Assembly: GCA_025774405.1 (NCBI GenBank) | Contig: JALGWB010000128.1 | Location: 1 to 6,169 of the forward strand | DNA: 6,169 bases | Direction: 5' to 3' | Origin: a bacterium | GTDB lineage: Bacteria > Arandabacterota > Arandabacteria > Arandabacterales > Arandabacteraceae | In this document: piece after piece, positions 4,527-6,169 of the stretch | Position numbering within the stretch: position 1 is the stretch's first letter | Layout of the letters: every line of letters starts with the position of its first letter | Notes under the pieces: generated by a model | Told to the model about the DNA's origin: nothing | The model's database searches: none | Seen by the model: only the letters and a program-made list of their open reading frames with translations | Made by a program: the position numbers and the translations under genes

Positions 4527-6169
4527 GTGATAAGCAGGCTATCATGGCAACCAAAGGAGCGGTCCAAGGCTTCTTTGGCGATGGCTGTTGTGTTTGCAAT
4601 CCTGATCGTCGTCCTTGTTTCTCAAGCACTCTCCAGGCCAGCAACAGGTCTGCAACATCCCGCGTGGTCACAGAACGCTTCGATTTATGAGGTCAATGTA
4701 CGGCAGTATACACCTGAGGGCACTTTTGCAGCTTTTGAGGAACATCTTCCTCGGCTTAAAGATATGGGGGTCAGTATACTCTGGTTCATGCCAATTCACC
4801 CTATTGGCGAGATCAAACGCAAGGGTTCGCTCGGGAGTTATTACTCGGTCAAGGATTACCTCGATGTCAATCCAGAATTCGGCACACTGCGTGATTTCGA
4901 GCATCTGGTCGAGAGGATTCATGATCTCGGTATGTACGTGATAATCGATTGGGTTGCCAATCACTGCGCGTGGGACAATTCGCTGGTCACTGAGCACCCT
5001 GACTGGTTTACCAGAGACCGATATGGGAATCTTGTTTCTCCGGTTCCCGACTGGTCGGATGTGGTTGACTTCGATTATTCCAATAGGGACCTGTGGGACT
5101 ACATGATCAACGCAATGAAGTTCTGGGTGGAAGAGATTGGAGTTGATGGATTCAGATGTGATGTGGCTGGAATGGTGCCGCTCGAATTCTGGGAGATGGC
5201 AAGGGAGCAGCTCGAGACTATAAAGCCTGTTTTCCTGCTTGCCGAGTGGGAGGCGCCCGAGGCTCATGAGGCCGCCTTCGATGCCACCTATGGCTGGGAT
5301 CTGTATCGTCTAATGATAAAGGTGGCGAAGGGTGTTCTACCAGCTTCATCAATTGGAGTCTATCTTCAGCGGTCAGGTGTTTTTCCAGTTGATGCTTACC
5401 GTCTCTATTTCACTTCCAACCATGATGAGAATTCTTGGAATGGAACTGTATTTGAAAGATTCGGTGAAGGTGCTACAACATTTGCAATCCTCACCCTGAC
5501 GCTTGATGGCATTCCTCTTATCTACAGTGGGCAAGAGGCTGGTCTTAATAAACGGCTTGCCTTCTTTGACAAGGATGAGATTGCTTGGAACAAGCACCCG
5601 CTTGCCGAGATATACTCCCGCCTGCTTCATCTCAAGCAAGCTAACAGGGCTCTCTGGAATGGGAAAAGCGGTGCTCCTGCCCAGTGGATAAATACTTCAG
5701 ATGACCAACACGTGTTTGCATTCCTGCGGAGGCTTCCTGGCCATAAAGTACTTGTCATTCTAAATCTCAGTGATGGCCCCGTTGAGGTTAGACTCAAGGG
5801 GAAATCATTCACTGGAGGTTACTTTCAGGTCCTGCCGACGGATTTTGATGCCAATATCTATCTCGTTGGTGATGATTCTATTCAGCTCGAGCCGTGGGGC
5901 TACCGGGTCTATGCCCAACCTGTCGATAAGCAATTTGCTGGTCTCGAGCGGGCTCATCAGGGTCTCAAAGTGCTCCTGAAGATCGTGAAGGGTTCCTTCG
6001 AAGGGATTGCCCCCGATGGGGATAGTACAGGTGTGGCTTCCCACCTTAGTATCATTCCCATCTGGAAGAACCGGGTCGGTGGTGGCTGGGTATATCTTGA
6101 GGAAACGCTGCCTGGAGGTGATCAAATTATCAGACGGCATGTGATTCATTTTGCACCTCAAGACGATGG
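4527..6169 (+). CDS. GH13 alpha-amylase-family enzyme with C-terminal CpcT/CpeT-like domain (3' end outside window)
   Basis: 547 complete codons with no stop before the window edge. Residues 1-14 are basic and 15-35 hydrophobic, a signal peptide or membrane anchor with SQA (32-34) as a possible cleavage site, so the enzyme should act outside the cytoplasm. The (beta/alpha)8 barrel starts near SIYEVNVRQYTP (52-63). The GH13 regions are present: region I DWVANH (141-146), region II GFRCDVA (208-214) with Arg210 and nucleophile Asp212, region III LLAEWE with acid/base Glu240, and region IV SNHDEN with Asp300. GIPLIYSGQE (328-337) and a beta-sandwich ending PWGYRVYAQ (456-464) complete the amylase part, so alpha-glucan hydrolysis or transfer is expected; exact substrate unknown. 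After a linker of about 8 residues, 473-547 resembles the start of CpcT/CpeT proteins: LLKIVKGSFEG (483-493), IIPIWKNR (509-516), WVYLEE (521-526), RRHVIHF (536-542). That second assignment is by motif memory and less certain than GH13. Confidence 0.9.
   Translation, partial: MISRLSWQPKERSKASLAMAVVFAILIVVLVSQALSRPATGLQHPAWSQNASIYEVNVRQYTPEGTFAAFEEHLPRLKDMGVSILWFMPIHPIGEIKRKGSLGSYYSVKDYLDVNPEFGTLRDFEHLVERIHDLGMYVIIDWVANHCAWDNSLVTEHPDWFTRDRYGNLVSPVPDWSDVVDFDYSNRDLWDYMINAMKFWVEEIGVDGFRCDVAGMVPLEFWEMAREQLETIKPVFLLAEWEAPEAHEAAFDATYGWDLYRLMIKVAKGVLPASSIGVYLQRSGVFPVDAYRLYFTSNHDENSWNGTVFERFGEGATTFAILTLTLDGIPLIYSGQEAGLNKRLAFFDKDEIAWNKHPLAEIYSRLLHLKQANRALWNGKSGAPAQWINTSDDQHVFAFLRRLPGHKVLVILNLSDGPVEVRLKGKSFTGGYFQVLPTDFDANIYLVGDDSIQLEPWGYRVYAQPVDKQFAGLERAHQGLKVLLKIVKGSFEGIAPDGDSTGVASHLSIIPIWKNRVGGGWVYLEETLPGGDQIIRRHVIHFAPQDD

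Noticed and set aside
4615..4941. Plus-strand open frame of 108 codons overlapping the amylase start
   Set aside because: It is out of frame with the GH13 motifs it overlaps, has no ribosome site and an implausible composition.
4668..5267. Minus-strand open frame of 199 codons
   Set aside because: It lies entirely opposite the GH13 catalytic core, whose motifs are unmistakable on the + strand. The antisense product has no recognisable domain.
5920..5970. Possibility that the CpeT-like part is a separate gene with its own start
   Set aside because: There is no stop codon between the parts, the frame is the same, and no Shine-Dalgarno precedes the only nearby candidate (GTG at 5970).
5805..6161. 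Minus-strand open frame of 118 codons opposite the amylase C-terminus
   Set aside because: The + strand frame here is continuous with the amylase and shows CpeT-like motifs. The antisense frame looks like a shadow with no family features.

Overview
The window is a compact, bacterial-looking stretch with every supportable gene on the + strand: the tail of an unrecognised gene, then five genes. The intergenic gaps are about 57, 43, 58, 22 and 83 bases. Shine-Dalgarno signals are clear before the last three genes (AAGGAGGT, GAGGG, AGGAGG) and weaker before the other two. Two genes appear to start with GTG. Signal-peptide or anchor segments and the bacterial SD signals indicate a bacterium. The mix of genes (a signal-peptide TPR protein, an ornithine aminotransferase strikingly like the mitochondrial/Bacteroidetes type, a GH13 enzyme of a kind I associate with Bacteroidetes-like bacteria, and a CpeT-like domain) makes an uncultured member of the Bacteroidetes/FCB neighbourhood my best guess. 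That placement is inference only. No rRNA, tRNA, CRISPR array, insertion sequence or attachment site was seen.

Layout: (1) 1-159, C-terminal 52 residues of an unknown acidic protein. (2) 160-216, a gap with a good sigma70-like promoter. (3) 217-1155, an exported or lipid-anchored alpha/beta hydrolase related to proline iminopeptidases, in which the catalytic serine position is glycine. (4) 1199-2248, an exported TPR protein. (5) 2307-3518, ornithine aminotransferase. (6) 3541-4443, an unknown membrane protein closely coupled to the aminotransferase. (7) 4527 to the right edge, a membrane-anchored or secreted GH13 alpha-amylase-family enzyme with an intact catalytic triad. Its reading frame continues without a stop into a domain resembling the CpcT/CpeT (phycobilin lyase-like, calycin-fold) family and runs off the window.

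How they fit together: most products are predicted to act at or outside the membrane; only the aminotransferase is clearly cytoplasmic. Same-strand packing suggests one or two transcripts, with a possible weak internal promoter before the amylase gene. No single pathway links the genes. The two most notable points are the amylase-CpeT fusion and the nucleophile-less hydrolase.
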